NCBI GenBank assembly: GCA_025201865.1
Contig: MU602771.1
Coordinates: 1 to 48,017, forward strand
DNA length: 48,017 nucleotides
Direction: 5' to 3'
DNA from: Ramicandelaber brevisporus
Taxonomy: Eukaryota; Kickxellomycota; Ramicandelaberales; Ramicandelaberaceae
This document shows positions 9,091 through 21,452 of the stretch, one piece after another. The notes under the pieces are model-generated. The model was not told where the DNA came from. It worked only from the letters and a program-made list of their open reading frames with translations, and ran no database searches. Positions within the stretch are counted from its first letter, which is position 1; each line of letters begins with the position of its first letter. Position numbers and translations under genes: made by a program.

Positions 9091-10717
9091 TCACTCAGAA
9101 TTGGAGTTTAAAACGGCGTACAATGGGGATTCAGGCATCGACTCAGCCATTGCACTAAGCATTGCTGAGAGCGACTCTGTGCAATGGGAGCTTGAGACAA
9201 ATGCCATATAAGCACGGTGCAGATACTCAAGTGCATTGCTGTCAGTTAATGAGCCGCATCGAAGAGAATCGTATAGGCTATCCAACACTTTATCAGCCGA
9301 TGGAACGTGAGCAGCACAAGCCAGGACCAACGCGGAATGCCATGCCGAATCAGGTGAGTGTGCTTGAGCCAGAATACCAGGAAGTGCCATAATCAGCCAA
9401 TTGACAATGGTCTCCACATGCTGACCAAGCTGATCATCTAGTGCAATTCCAGTTGAGGTCGATTGCTGTTGCTGCTGCTGCTGCTGCTGCTGCTGTTGCT
9501 GTTGCTGATCTATAGCATGCGCCTGGTTGATAAGACGACTGATGGTGTTTCGAACAATCGTCAAGAGTACAGCAGGTCGATGACATTCGCCAGCTTCCAT
9601 AAATATTCCAATAATCATGGCGAGCGTGGTTTCAGGAGTGTCGATATCAGTAAACGCTGCAAACGATCTTGGCACAATCTCAATCAACGCGTCAATGGCG
9701 GTAGCATTTACAGCAGATGATGCCAGACACAGGTTGAACAGAATATCAATCTCATTCAGTGACTGCTCCATCATTGCCAGACGCTCAGGTGCGCCAGAGC
9801 AGGCAGCCAAAGTTCGATGCTGAAGAGCGAGCAGTAAGCCCACCAACGACAATACAATCTCAGAGTCAACATCTGGCTGACCACCATTGGCGATATCCTG
9901 CAGCCGATTCACAACCAGCTGCCGGTCGCTTTGAGTGTATCTCATGTCGAGTGCCAGTCGCTCACAAACTGCAATTGCCGACAGCTGTATCTGACTTGAA
10001 ACACTGAGGAGCATCTCGTTCGACTCGCTCTGCATGCTAACAAACATCATCAATCTCCGTAGAACACCGGACGATCGCAGCCAGTTGTGCATGCCTCGCG
10101 GGAAGCGATCGCACAATGTAATCAATAAATCCATAGCGCTGCACATGACCGCAGTTTGCAATGGTGTTGAGCCGTGACTGCCCAGAGGTACAAGCAAAAT
10201 CGCCTGCAAACAGCACGAGGCCGGCTCAAGAAGCTCATGCACAACTTGCTCAGAAAGCGCCTCAAACAATGTCGATGTGCCTTCTAAAAGCGCCACAGCA
10301 AAGGCAGCATCTACAGCAGCAGCTTCAATGAATCCAGCAGAATTAGCTTCCTTGGTCTGAGCGGAGAGCTGTTCGAGACACTCGCGCACAGTCTGCAACA
10401 CCAATGGCGCATGAGTTTCAGACAGCTGCATCGCCCATATTCTGCACAGCGTGTAAATGACTACTGGTCTGTCTGCAGACACGAATCGTTCCAAACCCTT
10501 TAGTGCATTCTTGTCATTGCCACGCTGCGGAGATTCAGTCAGCAGTTTGGCAAGCAGTCCAAGAGTCCATGCAGGCAGCTCAGGACTGACGGCCAAGTCG
10601 CTCATGATAGAAGCTGCCCGAACCACCGCAATCACAATGCGTTCCTCTGAAGCAAATTCAACCAGAAGGTCATCGAGTGCAGCTGGAATTGCAGTGAATT
10701 GAAACAATGGCGAACTC

Positions 10718-10751
<34 letters not shown>

Positions 10752-13700
10752 TTTTTCGCTGGCGTCGACTTGGGCTTGAGTGAATGTTCAACAACTCTTG
10801 ACGAACTTCAATTCTTTGCACCAGGGTTGCCAGTGGATATTGACTGAATCCAAATCTGGAGTACTGGAGTGGATGTCGCGCAGCTCGGTGATATGGGAAG
10901 CTTGGTAGTAACAGCTGTTGATTATTGTATGCGTCACCAGCTGACAACAGTGCGTCAGCAATGAGATTGCGTAAACGTAGATACATGCGACCAAATGAAC
11001 TGCTCATGAACGCTTGCGATGTACCCGAGGAAGCTGGTGGCGGCATTGACTGGCATCGATGGGATGGAAGACGCACGTACTTGTCACCATCAACAGAGTC
11101 GGCTGAGGAGGAATCCAGCGCATCATGCAATGCCAGCATGGCCAGATTCTCAACAACAGCAATCATGGCGCGAATTTGGTCATCTTCTCGGCCCATTTCA
11201 CGACTCAGCTCAGAGCTGAGAAGCGGTGCCTTTTGCAGTGCAGAGATGTGAACCTGCCAGAGCAGTTGCATCTGCATTCGCTGTGTGCATCCAATGCGAC
11301 AGAACAAGCGAGACAAGCTAGCCCAGCCATCAACGCCATGCAATGTTGATCCGAACGCAGCACCTTCGATCAGAACCATCGAGCCATAGTATCGAAGCAG
11401 CGCAACAGATAGCTCGTCAATATCGGAGGGACTGTGAGAAGTGGTGCAGTCGATCCTGGAGCGTGCCGCGGCAGATACAAGCTTGAGGAGACTTGCCTTG
11501 ACCCGCTCGTTTGCGATTGTACATGACACTCCAACAAGATTCGCTAGACTTGCCATATCGCCACTACTGCCAGGTGCTTGTGTATCAGCGCCGGTATCAT
11601 CTTCAGTTCCCAAGTCTTCAGCGTCGTGCGGAATGGCATTATAGCATCGTATCAAAATGTCATGCAATTGAGTGCCAATCTGCGGTAAAACAGGTGCACC
11701 TGAGGAATCGCGCTGGACAAGTCTCGTATGGGATGTCGCTGAGGTGTTCAATGCATGGAGCTGTAGTCGGTGCGTAATCTGAGAGATTAGTAGTTCGTTG
11801 TCTATATTTGAATGAGAGCTGAGGGATTGAGCAATGTAAAGTGCAGCTGATGGAATGATGTCAATATCTGCCAGTGGAGAGTCGAGAATGCGCTTGGCTG
11901 CTTCGAGAGTGATTGATAAAAGCGAGTGAGAATCTGGTGCTGAATGAGAGGCAATGAGCCAGGCTGCGAATGGATTTCTTTGATTCAGCTGTGCAATAGC
12001 AGGTTGCGGTACCAATGATGATAACGACGACTGCAACTCGACTGTGTTTGACAATATCTGCGATTCTGAGTAAATACACTTGATGATAGCACGCAGAATG
12101 TGTACTGCATTTGACGACATGGAGGAGCGAGCTTTATCCACCAACCATCCAATCTGAGGCATATCATCAGCCGGAATTGCCAAATCACCATCTAGAAGTG
12201 AACCGAGAATATCCAATTTGAGCGAACTGTTGATGCTGCCGCCATTGCTGTCAGTGAGCTGTAGAGAACTGTATAGTTTTGTCTTTTGACCAATATCAAA
12301 GTGTACAAGTAAGCGAGTCAAACCACGATAGAGCATATTGATATCAGCGCTGTTGAGTTGGAGTGTTGAATTGTTCACTGTATCACAGATGGCATCAAGT
12401 ATGACATCTGCCAATTGATCTGTTTGATCTGTTTGATCTGTTTGCAATGTCACAGCTGCTGTGGTCACATTAACAGCAAATGTCAGGTCGACTTTGGCCA
12501 TTGGTTGCAGCAATGATGACCATTCAGATTGCTGAATAGAATTAAGAAGACCAAGAAGAGGAAGAGAAGGAGACGAAGCAGAGCGGCTGGTGTCATTTGA
12601 TCCAGATACTGGTGCTACCGTTGATGCATTTGTATCGTACACTCGAAGTGCAATTGTAAGAATACGAGATAAACGTGTATACTCATCGCTACACAATTCT
12701 CGGCATGTTGAAATCAGAGTGTCTGCCGCTGCTACTGATGATGGCTCGCCATTTAAGGTTAGCTGATGAACTGTTGCTAACATAACACACGCAGCTTGAC
12801 TTTGATATTGATCTGGCAGAAGAGCACCAAGCTGGAACAGCTCTTGCACTATCTGGACATTGACGGAATGAACAGTATCAGCTGAGCTGTTCATGAGCAG
12901 TGCGCCAAGCAAATTAAACGCAGTAGCGGGATATATGTGCGTGGCAACCATCAACAGGATGCGTAGCATGGCGGTGTCCAGCACAGTCGAGTCCAGTGCT
13001 AGTATTGCACAGTGCAAACTACAAATGGAATGGATCAGTCGCGCTAAAGGTGAGCCAATGCTGTCAACATCGTCAAAGCAGGCTAGGCCATCCCAGGCTT
13101 GCAGTGCTCGAGTCGTCATGAGTGATAAAGAATTGCACAGTGGGTCCAATGTATTGACATTAATGGTTGAAACTGATAGAGAACCACTACACAAGTCTGC
13201 AAGCTGTGGATCACTCGAGAGTGCCAAGTTGATGCTGCTGAGGAGTGTGGCCAGGCGCTTGATGGGAAGAGGAGGTCTACTCAGTGCCAAAGAGCGTGAC
13301 AATTCTAATATCTTTGAAGCCAGTGTGAGCACATCGGCTGCAACATCGACAGAAACAAAGGTTGTTGACAGTGGAGTGATCATACTCATCACAATACTCG
13401 CCAATGCGTTCAAATCGTTGTTCTGAGCCGAAATACTGCCCACTGATATTCTCTCGAGAACCATTGCAGCAAGTTTGATGCGTCGAGCAGTTGTTGACAT
13501 CAGCAATTCGCGTGCGAGATGAATATGACTGCTTGTAGAGGCAGAGAGTTGGATGTACAGATCAGCAATCATACCAAAGTGTCTCACATCAATTGAATCG
13601 ACCACAGTTGTAAAGAGCCATTTGGTGATGCGCGATTGCAGCTGCTTGTCCAATGCTACCAAAGGAAACAGGATCACAGACTGAAGACAGTTGAGAGCAT

Positions 13701-15552
13701 CGGGCATCACCAAAGGGTCAGACTCGGTCAATACTGCCTCATTGACCGCTTCAGCTAACTGACGAATGTTGATGACCTGGCTAACAAGAGTTGATGCAGC
13801 TGCTGGAGGTGAGCATGGCAGAAGAGAGAGTAGTCGAGCACAGCATCTAAGACCAGTCTGACGTGAATTGGCGCTGTGTGTAGATTTGATGGCAGATCTC
13901 ATGCGGGATAAAATGGGCAAAATTGCAGCTCGAATACCATATAGTTGAGACGAATGGTTAAATGGAGCCTCACTATTGGTGCTACTGGATAAATGCTGGC
14001 GTGATGACAACCTTCTAAGAGCAACTAAGTCTGCTTCAAATAATTCACACTGCTCCTGCTGGTGTTGCTGCTGCTGCTGCTGCTGCTGCTGCCGGTGTTC
14101 TGCTAATGCACTGCGGATGAGTCCACCAATAGATGATGTCAAACAGTATAGCGCAGCTGAATGAATCTCATCGTCGTCCACAGTATCGCAATGCTGTGCA
14201 ATTGTCAGTATATTGTAGATTACAAGCCGGTGATTCACAGTGCTATAGCCAAGTTCTGGAAATGTCACCAACAGTTCACTTAAAGACCGAAGTGCGCCAA
14301 GCTGTAATGGAAGTAGTGTGCCAGTATCCAATGCAGTGACAGTGAGTGTGGTAACCAGTGATCTAGGTGGTGGTAATGCCATCAATGCTAACTGATGAGA
14401 ACAAAGTGCCTCGCATAGTAGTATCGCAGACTGCATGGTTGACGAAGTTTGAGCAAGAGCATCGGCTATATCCCATAGATCAGTAATGGCACTATTGACA
14501 GAGCTAAGTGAATGTGCGATAAACCGAACGAGCCCATATACATTTACAGAGCCAGTATCAGCTGCTGTCGCGAATATATCATGGATTGCAGTTAGCATAA
14601 TGTCATCATTAATGACCATCATTTCCTCATCTCCATGGACTGAACTCGATTCACTCATCAAATGTCGCTTCAATTGCTGGGCAAGTCGCTGGATGACAGT
14701 AGTAACACTCGATTGAGACATTGCTAAAACACACTGACGGGCAAATGAAGTTGCTGCTGTATGTGCAACGATGGTTTCGGAGGCAGTGTCTGCACAAACC
14801 TTCAAACATGCTGCTAAAAGGCGTACAATGTCATCTTCATCTGCCAGTTTCATCAATCTAACAGGCAGAATATCAGCACAGCTAGTTGATAGGAGTGTAA
14901 ATGTGGATGAATCGCATGTTCTCGTGGAAAGAATGTGCCGAATGCCATGGATCAATGCGACAACTGGTGATCTGTAGCCGCGACTCTTATTGTTATTATT
15001 ACTATTGTTGTTGGTGTTGTTACTGCTGCTGCTTCCAGTGCTTGAAGGTGATGATGATACTGTCAATGGTGAGCTGATGCCAAAGTATGGGTTGATCTTT
15101 ATAATAAACTGCAGAACGATGCGAAGCACCGGGCTTGGCTGTGTCGATGGTGCCAGCAATAGCCTCCGTGCAAGCTCGTCGCAAACAATCGATGGATGTT
15201 TAGCGAGAAGTGGAGGCAATGCACTGCGCAATAGCTGATTGGCGACCACTGAGCGCAATGAAAGCTCTCTGCATGCTGCATTGAAGATACCAGCGATGAT
15301 CATCACAACTGCCAATGGGTCGCAGTTCGGTTCATGCGCGAGATCGGCAAGACGCGAAACAGAAGTGCCGAGTGAATCGCACAAAGAAGGAGAGGAAGAG
15401 GAAGAAGAAGCCAAGTCAGATGGCGACGGAGCGGTCAAGATGGCATACTCTTGCTGGACCGCCTTTGCCAGCTTTGTAGAGTCCAGCGGTGGCTGTCTCT
15501 GTTTCTGCCTCTGCCGTGCTTGTTGTTGCAGCTGTTGCAGTTGATGGGACAT
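9091..15552 (-). CDS. very large alpha-helical (HEAT/ARM-like) protein, unidentified
   Basis: 2153 residues from an ATG at 15552, one uninterrupted frame. Beyond a Gln/Arg-rich start, the protein is almost all Leu/Ala/Ser-rich amphipathic helices with no transmembrane run, the usual look of a HEAT- or ARM-repeat solenoid scaffold. Low-complexity loops interrupt it: Ser/Asn runs near residues 165-190, Gln runs near 490, 1605 and 2020, and a TDQ repeat encoded by three copies of GATCTGTTT (plus strand) at about 12418-12443. I could not name the family; a focadhesin-type or other large adaptor is possible but unsupported. The 3' end lies 56 bp from that of the convergent membrane-protein gene, and the 5' end shares a 196-bp divergent promoter with the Sin1 gene. 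Confidence 0.75.
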
Positions 15553-15748
15553 TATGAACAGAGAAGCATGCAGAGTGAAGTTGTTGAAGACAGACTCACG
15601 CCTCTCTCTCGTGTGTGGGCAACACCAAGCGAACGAACGAACTCACACATAAACACACTTCACGCACGTACACACATACTTCAAACTTCTGTAACAGCAA
15701 CAACACGGGAACGAGTGAGCACGAGTGCAGGCAGTGTACAAGGGAATC
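15553..15748. promoter_or_regulatory. compact divergent promoter
   Basis: Only 196 bp separate the ATGs of the 2153-residue gene (minus) and the Sin1 gene (plus), so core promoters and both leaders must fit here. ACACACATAAACACACTT-type A/C-rich sequence occupies 15640-15680. No clear TATA box was seen. Confidence 0.55.
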
Positions 15749-18604
15749 ATGTCGTTGATATCAGACAGTGAGTTCCTGCTGCATCTCGTTCGGGTCAGCT
15801 TCTTGCGCTCGGCAGATCGGACGAGCGACCGCATCATCAAGTTTGAGGACTACGACAGCCTTGTTGACCGCTCGCCGTATGTTCGCAGCTCTGTGCCTTA
15901 CCCAGAGATGGAGTACTGCTACACGCCTCCCACCGAGTATGACCAGGCATTCCTGTACACGGACGAGATACTCGACTTGCCTTCTCTCGATTCTGCCCAG
16001 CAACAGCAGCAACAGCAGCAACAGCAGCAACAACAACAGACTGGTAAACAGCGCCTTCAGCGTAAGCAGACGACGACATTTGGAGCGACGCCGCCATCAT
16101 TTAATGCACCATCAGCAGCGGCAGCAACATCAGTAGCAGCAGTTGGTGGTGGTGGTGGCGGAGGAGTGCCGAATGTGCCAGCAATTCCACCTGGAGCATT
16201 GTCGCCGCGAGTTAACCGCAATGTGGCTGGAAACACACTGCGTTTGCCTGGAGTAGGACATGGGCCAGTTGCTATGCGCAGCCGTAGTAACACTACTTAT
16301 AGTAGACGAGATGCTGCAGCTGCAGCCATTGGAGGAGGAGGAGGCGGCGGGGTAGCTGGCGGTCCAGCAGGTGCAGGTGCAGGTGCGGCAAATCGAACCA
16401 GTATGCTAGATCCACCTCTTCCAACAGCTCACAGAAGACATGTATCAATGATCCATGTGCATCATGAGACGGATGATGAGGATGTTGGTGATGATGACGA
16501 CGACGATGATGATGACGAAGAAGATGGATTGGAAAATAGCGTTGGTGATACAATTGATAACGTCGCAACAACTGCTGCTCTGGGCGGTGGAGGAGACGCT
16601 CTAGTTGGTGTGAATGGAGGAATGGTTAATCGAGTTTCATCAACAGAGGTGCTTGGCAATCTCAGTCGCAGTGAATCGCCAGATGGACTTGCAGCCACTC
16701 TGGCCAAGCTCTCGGCAGTTCCATCCAACGAAATGGCATCCGAAGTGACTGACTTTGAGCCCAAGGTTGTTGTATATGAATCAGCATTGACCCGACTATT
16801 GGAACAGCAGCAAACTGCAGTGGAAAATCCATTCTCAGCAGCGTATAGCATGTTTGGCGGAGCAGGCGAAGTTAATCCATTAAGCCTGGATGTGTATTTA
16901 CCACATTCGGCCAATCCAAGTGAACCAATGAGAATCATCTTGAGACGATCAGCCACGGTTGAGCAAACAATTGGATACATTTTATATCAGTACGTGGACT
17001 TGAAGAGAAAGCCAGCGCTGGATAAAGTGAAGTACACAGTTGCAGCATGGACGTTGCGTATAGCAGAGGATGATGGAACCATTGATGATGACTTCCCAGC
17101 TCCAGATAGAAGTAGACAAATTGCACGTCTTCAGTGTACAGAGTTTGCATTGTGTGAGGCTTCAGAGGCTCAATTCAGACAGAACCTGGCCAGTATGGAT
17201 GGGGGTGACAGAAGAGGCAGCACTACGAACACGGCAGCTGCAGCTGCAGCAACTGGCCTTGGAATGTCACAGCTACAGTCTATTCAATCTCAGCATCAGC
17301 AACAGCAGCGCCAGCAAATGCCTTATCCTGGACAGATTCATCACTTGCCACCTGTACCACCACTGCCACCACCACCTCCTCTTCCTCCAACCTCTTCTAC
17401 TCAGCCACAGGCTCCGCTCACAATATCCACAACACGCACTCCAACCTGGTCATCGCAGTATACATCCCAGCTGTCTGCTGCCCCAGTGTCAGCCCCCGGT
17501 GCAATGATGATACCAAGTGGATTCCACACTGGTGAAGAGGAAGTCTACACTGGTCCAAAGCGTATCCTACGTGTCCATGTATCAGCCTCATCTGAAGCAC
17601 TCCGAACAACATCGATCAGCGTCCCTGAAGACATGCCAATTGCACGCATTCTCAACCACATTTGCCGCAAATGGTCTCTCAATCCAGGCGACTTTATACT
17701 GCGCACTAATGATCGTGACGTTCCATTTGCCCACGGCGCACTGGTTCGCTCACTTCCTGCCGACACTGAACTCTGTCTAATGTCGAAGGAGGCTAGTCTC
17801 ACTGACGATGGTCCACCCAGCCAGCAATCAAAGGTTGATACACCAGTGAATTCCACAATCTCAACTGGCTTGCCATCAGGCAGTGGTAGTGGTGGTGGTG
17901 GTGGTGCTGTCAGTGGAATCAGCAGCCGACTCCGAGGCAGGTACACTCCAACCAGAGGCTCAATCATCATTTCTGGCACTTCCTCGGCAGCAGCTACAGG
18001 TACAGCTACAGGTACAGCTACAGCTGCGACTGGTAACACTCTTCGCGCCAAAACATCAATCTCTCAGCAACTTCAACAGCATCACATTCCGTATGGTCGC
18101 TCTACTCAGCCTACAGCAACACTAGTCACGTCAGCCACTACTCACCACAACCAGCACCAACACCAGCCTCAGCTCACCACATCTGATTCCAATCTCAGTA
18201 ACCTTCACGGCAGCGGCAACACATCTGCTACGAGTGGCATGCTGTTAACCTCCAATGTTCATTTTACAGTGACTCGACGCTCTCAGTTATTTGCCAGTCA
18301 GTACCGGACGTTAATTTTTGATGCAGACACTCTCCATATCGCTCACGGCGAGTCTCGAAACATCAATGGCCCTAAAATGGCAAAATACACTGCAGCTACA
18401 ATTGTGTCATGCAAACAGTCTGAACGAAATCCAGCCAGGTTCAAGCTGATTGTGCTCAAAGAAAGAGCACAGACGAAGGCGTACGACTTTGAAGCCAGCA
18501 GTGCTCAAGCGGCAAAGGAGATTTGTGAGCTGGTGAGACAAATGGTGGCAACTGCTGCTGCTGCCAACAATAACAACAGCAACGCTGGAGTGTCAGCCAC
18601 ATAA
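15749..18604 (+). CDS. sin1: TORC2 subunit Sin1/Avo1
   Basis: 951 residues from the ATG at 15749; eight in-frame codons upstream begin only with GTG. The protein has the full Sin1 plan. A short N-terminal segment (SDSEFLLHLVRVSF) is followed by a long disordered part with Gln, Gly and Asp/Glu runs. The CRIM domain (about 360-480) contains NPFSAAYSMFGG, DVYLPHS and the signature IAEDDGTIDDDFP. In the family this domain recruits the AGC-kinase substrates of TORC2. A Ras-binding-like domain (about 604-682) contains LNHICRKWSL, and a C-terminal PH domain lies at about 835-932. It should act in TOR complex 2 at the plasma membrane, upstream of Ypk/Gad8-type kinases. The length is near that of yeast Avo1 and exceeds human SIN1 because of the low-complexity linkers. 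Confidence 0.93.
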   Translation: MSLISDSEFLLHLVRVSFLRSADRTSDRIIKFEDYDSLVDRSPYVRSSVPYPEMEYCYTPPTEYDQAFLYTDEILDLPSLDSAQQQQQQQQQQQQQQTGKQRLQRKQTTTFGATPPSFNAPSAAAATSVAAVGGGGGGGVPNVPAIPPGALSPRVNRNVAGNTLRLPGVGHGPVAMRSRSNTTYSRRDAAAAAIGGGGGGGVAGGPAGAGAGAANRTSMLDPPLPTAHRRHVSMIHVHHETDDEDVGDDDDDDDDDEEDGLENSVGDTIDNVATTAALGGGGDALVGVNGGMVNRVSSTEVLGNLSRSESPDGLAATLAKLSAVPSNEMASEVTDFEPKVVVYESALTRLLEQQQTAVENPFSAAYSMFGGAGEVNPLSLDVYLPHSANPSEPMRIILRRSATVEQTIGYILYQYVDLKRKPALDKVKYTVAAWTLRIAEDDGTIDDDFPAPDRSRQIARLQCTEFALCEASEAQFRQNLASMDGGDRRGSTTNTAAAAAATGLGMSQLQSIQSQHQQQQRQQMPYPGQIHHLPPVPPLPPPPPLPPTSSTQPQAPLTISTTRTPTWSSQYTSQLSAAPVSAPGAMMIPSGFHTGEEEVYTGPKRILRVHVSASSEALRTTSISVPEDMPIARILNHICRKWSLNPGDFILRTNDRDVPFAHGALVRSLPADTELCLMSKEASLTDDGPPSQQSKVDTPVNSTISTGLPSGSGSGGGGGAVSGISSRLRGRYTPTRGSIIISGTSSAAATGTATGTATAATGNTLRAKTSISQQLQQHHIPYGRSTQPTATLVTSATTHHNQHQHQPQLTTSDSNLSNLHGSGNTSATSGMLLTSNVHFTVTRRSQLFASQYRTLIFDADTLHIAHGESRNINGPKMAKYTAATIVSCKQSERNPARFKLIVLKERAQTKAYDFEASSAQAAKEICELVRQMVATAAAANNNNSNAGVSAT

Positions 18605-19271
18605 CTCGAACTCTTTCACAGTCTTTAAAAGGTTAACTGTCACAAAAAAAGAATCGTTACGACTACTCACTCACTCACTGTTGAACGATTGTTTCTTCTT
18701 CTTCTTTTACTAATAGAAAGCGTACCTGAACATCACATTTTGTAACTTTAAAAAAAAAACGAAACAAAAAAAAGATGACTAACTCTCTTGCACACGCATT
18801 CATTGTTTACAGAGCCGGCATGTGTGTTGATGACTGGGAAATGTACGCTTGAAAAAATGGTGAGTAGCCACATTCACTCCCGCATAGCTGCCAGATGTCG
18901 AAGAGTGCTGGAGTGGCTACTCGGTGTGCTGTACAAAAAAATCTTCACAGTACTATTGAATAACCAGGTGCTTCGAGACTGGTTGAACAAGAAAAGCCAT
19001 CACTCTGAAAAAGAGTTGTTTTCCATCCCTTTCTGTTGAGTCAAGTCGAGTTGAGTTGAGTTGAGTTGAGTTGAGTTGCCGGTCCAGAGATGTAGAAGCC
19101 CAGTCTCGAGCCGGAGACTGGCCGACTGACTGACCGACTGACTGACTGAGCGCATGGTCTGGCTCAACCATACGGCAACGGAAAGAAAATAAGGCGACCA
19201 TGGCCATCGGGATGTGACTGGCGATTTGGTGTGCATCCCTCCCTCCATCATCATTCAAGCAACTCATGCAG
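18605..19271. other. Sin1 3' region and distal promoter of the C2H2 gene
   Basis: Starts with A-rich 3' UTR (18640-18775). It includes pentanucleotide GAGTT repeats at 19046-19078 and GACT repeats at 19123-19150. A 69-codon ATG frame at 18830-19039 (basic, Leu-rich) is possible but unsupported. Confidence 0.45.
19046..19150. repeat. GAGTT and GACT microsatellites
   Basis: Six near-perfect GAGTT units at 19046-19078 are followed about 45 bp later by degenerate GACT/GACC units. Both lie about 120-230 bp upstream of the TATA box at 19272. Confidence 0.85.
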
Positions 19272-19278
19272 TATAAAG
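19272..19278 (+). promoter_or_regulatory. probable TATA box of the C2H2 transcription-factor gene
   Basis: TATAAAG, 149 bp upstream of an ATG at 19421 that is followed directly by a consensus 5' splice site. It is the only TATAAA-type box between the Sin1 stop and the C2H2 frame that stands in this relation to a candidate start. Confidence 0.45.
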
Positions 19279-19922
19279 TTAGTCCTGGTGCTCACATATA
19301 TCGTCTCTTTCCGCCAGTGGCTATCCCCATACACCTTTGACGTCCTTGTATCTCCTCTCTCTTTCGCCTAAATTCGTCTAACTCCAAGTGCTCCAGTCAC
19401 TTATTGTCTACATTCCACTAATGGTATGTCCTCGATCTCTTCTACTGTTTGATACTCACCGATTAGATCTCGTGTACTCGATTGCATCTTCTCATAAATG
19501 ACTCTCTCTCCTTTCTGTCTTTCTCTTTCTCTCTTTCTTTCTCGCTTTCTCGCTTTCTCTCTTTCTCTCCTCCTACTACTAATGTAATGGTGACGTTTGG
19601 CAGCAAGCTCATTCTCTCTTCCTTCCGCTTTGGCCAATAATAAACATGTACTCGCCACCTCCACAAACTCTTTCATCAACCTCCTTTATTTTGAACTGCC
19701 TACCATATTAGCCTAACTGATATTCAGATTGAGGGAAGGAGGAAGTATTTCTCACCCTGTCACCTCTCGGCACGTCAGCCGATATTCAACTCCATCATCA
19801 ATCAATCAATCAATCAATCACTCAATCAATCACTCGCTCAATCAATCAACTTTATTTGCACTCCTTACCCCAAAGTGACTACTCTCAAATCGAGAGATTT
19901 TTCCCGTGATTGAGTCGATTGA

Positions 19923-19926
<4 letters not shown>

Positions 19927-19961
<35 letters not shown>
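19927..19961. repeat. (TG)n dinucleotide repeat
   Basis: About 17 uninterrupted TG units, inside the leader/intron candidate of the C2H2 gene. Confidence 0.95.
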
Positions 19962-19962
<1 letters not shown>

Positions 19963-21420
19963 ATCCGCCCCCAACTTGCTCTCTAATGGCCAAAGTGTCA
20001 ACCTTACTCCTCCTGGATTACGTCTAAGGTTGAGTGTCATCACGCTGGACTCATTCCGGAGTGCGTCGTACCATTCTTCCCCGCACTTTTATATTTTTTT
20101 ATTTTTGGTCTGTCCGTGTTGCCCTACACCACTCCACTCCACTCCACTCCACTTCCCCCTTTATTTATGATCCTCAACAGCCTGCCGTTTTCGCGCTGTG
20201 CCTCCTTTATATCAACCTGTCAACCTTTCATCAAAGTATATTTTTTTTAAGAGCCTTGTCACCGACTGCAGTCGACCCATTCCCGCACTTTCTCTCCTAC
20301 TTTTCGGATTGCTGTTTATTTACTTTTATTACTTTCCTTTTATTATATACACCAGTTGCTGCCGCAGGCTCAATCCTGATATAGAGCCGTGTGATTCCAA
20401 AAACTGATTTGCCTATTCACATACACATCATATCGCCTTCATAATTACAAACTTCTTTATTTGTGCCTTTCATCCTCCTCTTCTTCCTCCCTTTTTCGAC
20501 CGTTACTTTTTTCATTACACTTTACTTCATTTGACAATCAACTCACACAGCTCGTTTCAAAAAAAAAGAGGCTGTTAATCATTCCCGTAGAGCACTCTCT
20601 TCTCTTGCCCAACCTACCTACCTTCACCTTCTCTCCCAGAAAGGAGCACAGATTACGCACACATACCCACATACCCACACACGCTCAATCACACACACTC
20701 ACACATCCATATTGCCAAATTGTAAGTTTCCTCTTCTACCCTTGTGTGCTGCCTCATTTGCATTCTCCTATTGTTTCCACCTGTTGTTCATTCGCTCATT
20801 CTACACTTCTACACTTCTACACTTCTCGGCAGACTGCACAATTCGATTCTTCCCTTCATTTTTCCCTTGTGCTGTTGTTGTTGTTGTTGTGCTTCACCAC
20901 CAACACTGGTCTTTTTTCTTTCTCTTGGCGTGTGCGCTGCATCCAATATTCTATCTTTTGACACTTCCTCCTTTTTTATTTCCTTGTTCTTTTTTTTATT
21001 GTTCTTTACCTTTCGGCATACACACATTTTCCCACGTCAACCTGTCATCTACCGTCCCTTTATTTTACTCACCCATCATAATCGACACAATAACAGTTGA
21101 GGATCATGTTGTGATCACCCCTTTCATCATCATCAACAACATCATCAAGCTCTGCTGCTCTACCTTTCCTGTGTTTGTTTTCCGTGCTTGCCGATTTTCG
21201 CTCATCCATTCTTTTTATTATTATTGTTTTTTTTTATTATAATCATCGTGCTTTCTGTCTGCTGCTCGATTTGCTCGACATTGGCTGCTCACCTCCATAA
21301 CATATCAATCCGTCGTTCCCTTTTTTCTGTCGCTGTCGTCGTTGTTGTTGCTGTTGTAAATCCTCCCTCATCCCTCATCCCTCACCCACTTTCCCTCATC
21401 CCTCAAACCTTCGCCTCTTC

Positions 21421-21452
21421 GCCTCAACGCCTCAACGCCTCAACGCCTCAAC
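21421..21452. repeat. GCCTCAAC minisatellite, four perfect units
   Basis: Four exact 8-bp units in tandem, preceded by related CCTCATCC and GCCTCTTC units from 21362. Part of the pyrimidine-rich region before the C2H2 gene. Confidence 0.95.

Noticed and set aside
18830-19039. 69-codon plus ORF downstream of Sin1, with an internal ATG followed by GTGAGT
   Set aside because: No family, no TATA box; the donor-like GTGAGT has no matching downstream exon that I could find.
19791-19961. CRISPR-like or telomere-like repetition
   Set aside because: The ATCA and TG tracts are simple microsatellites without unique spacers or telomeric units.
20461-21242. Overlapping 118-176 codon plus ORFs in the pyrimidine-rich region
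   Set aside because: Ser/Leu/Phe/Pro-rich in all frames because the strand is C/T-rich; no domains and mostly non-ATG starts.
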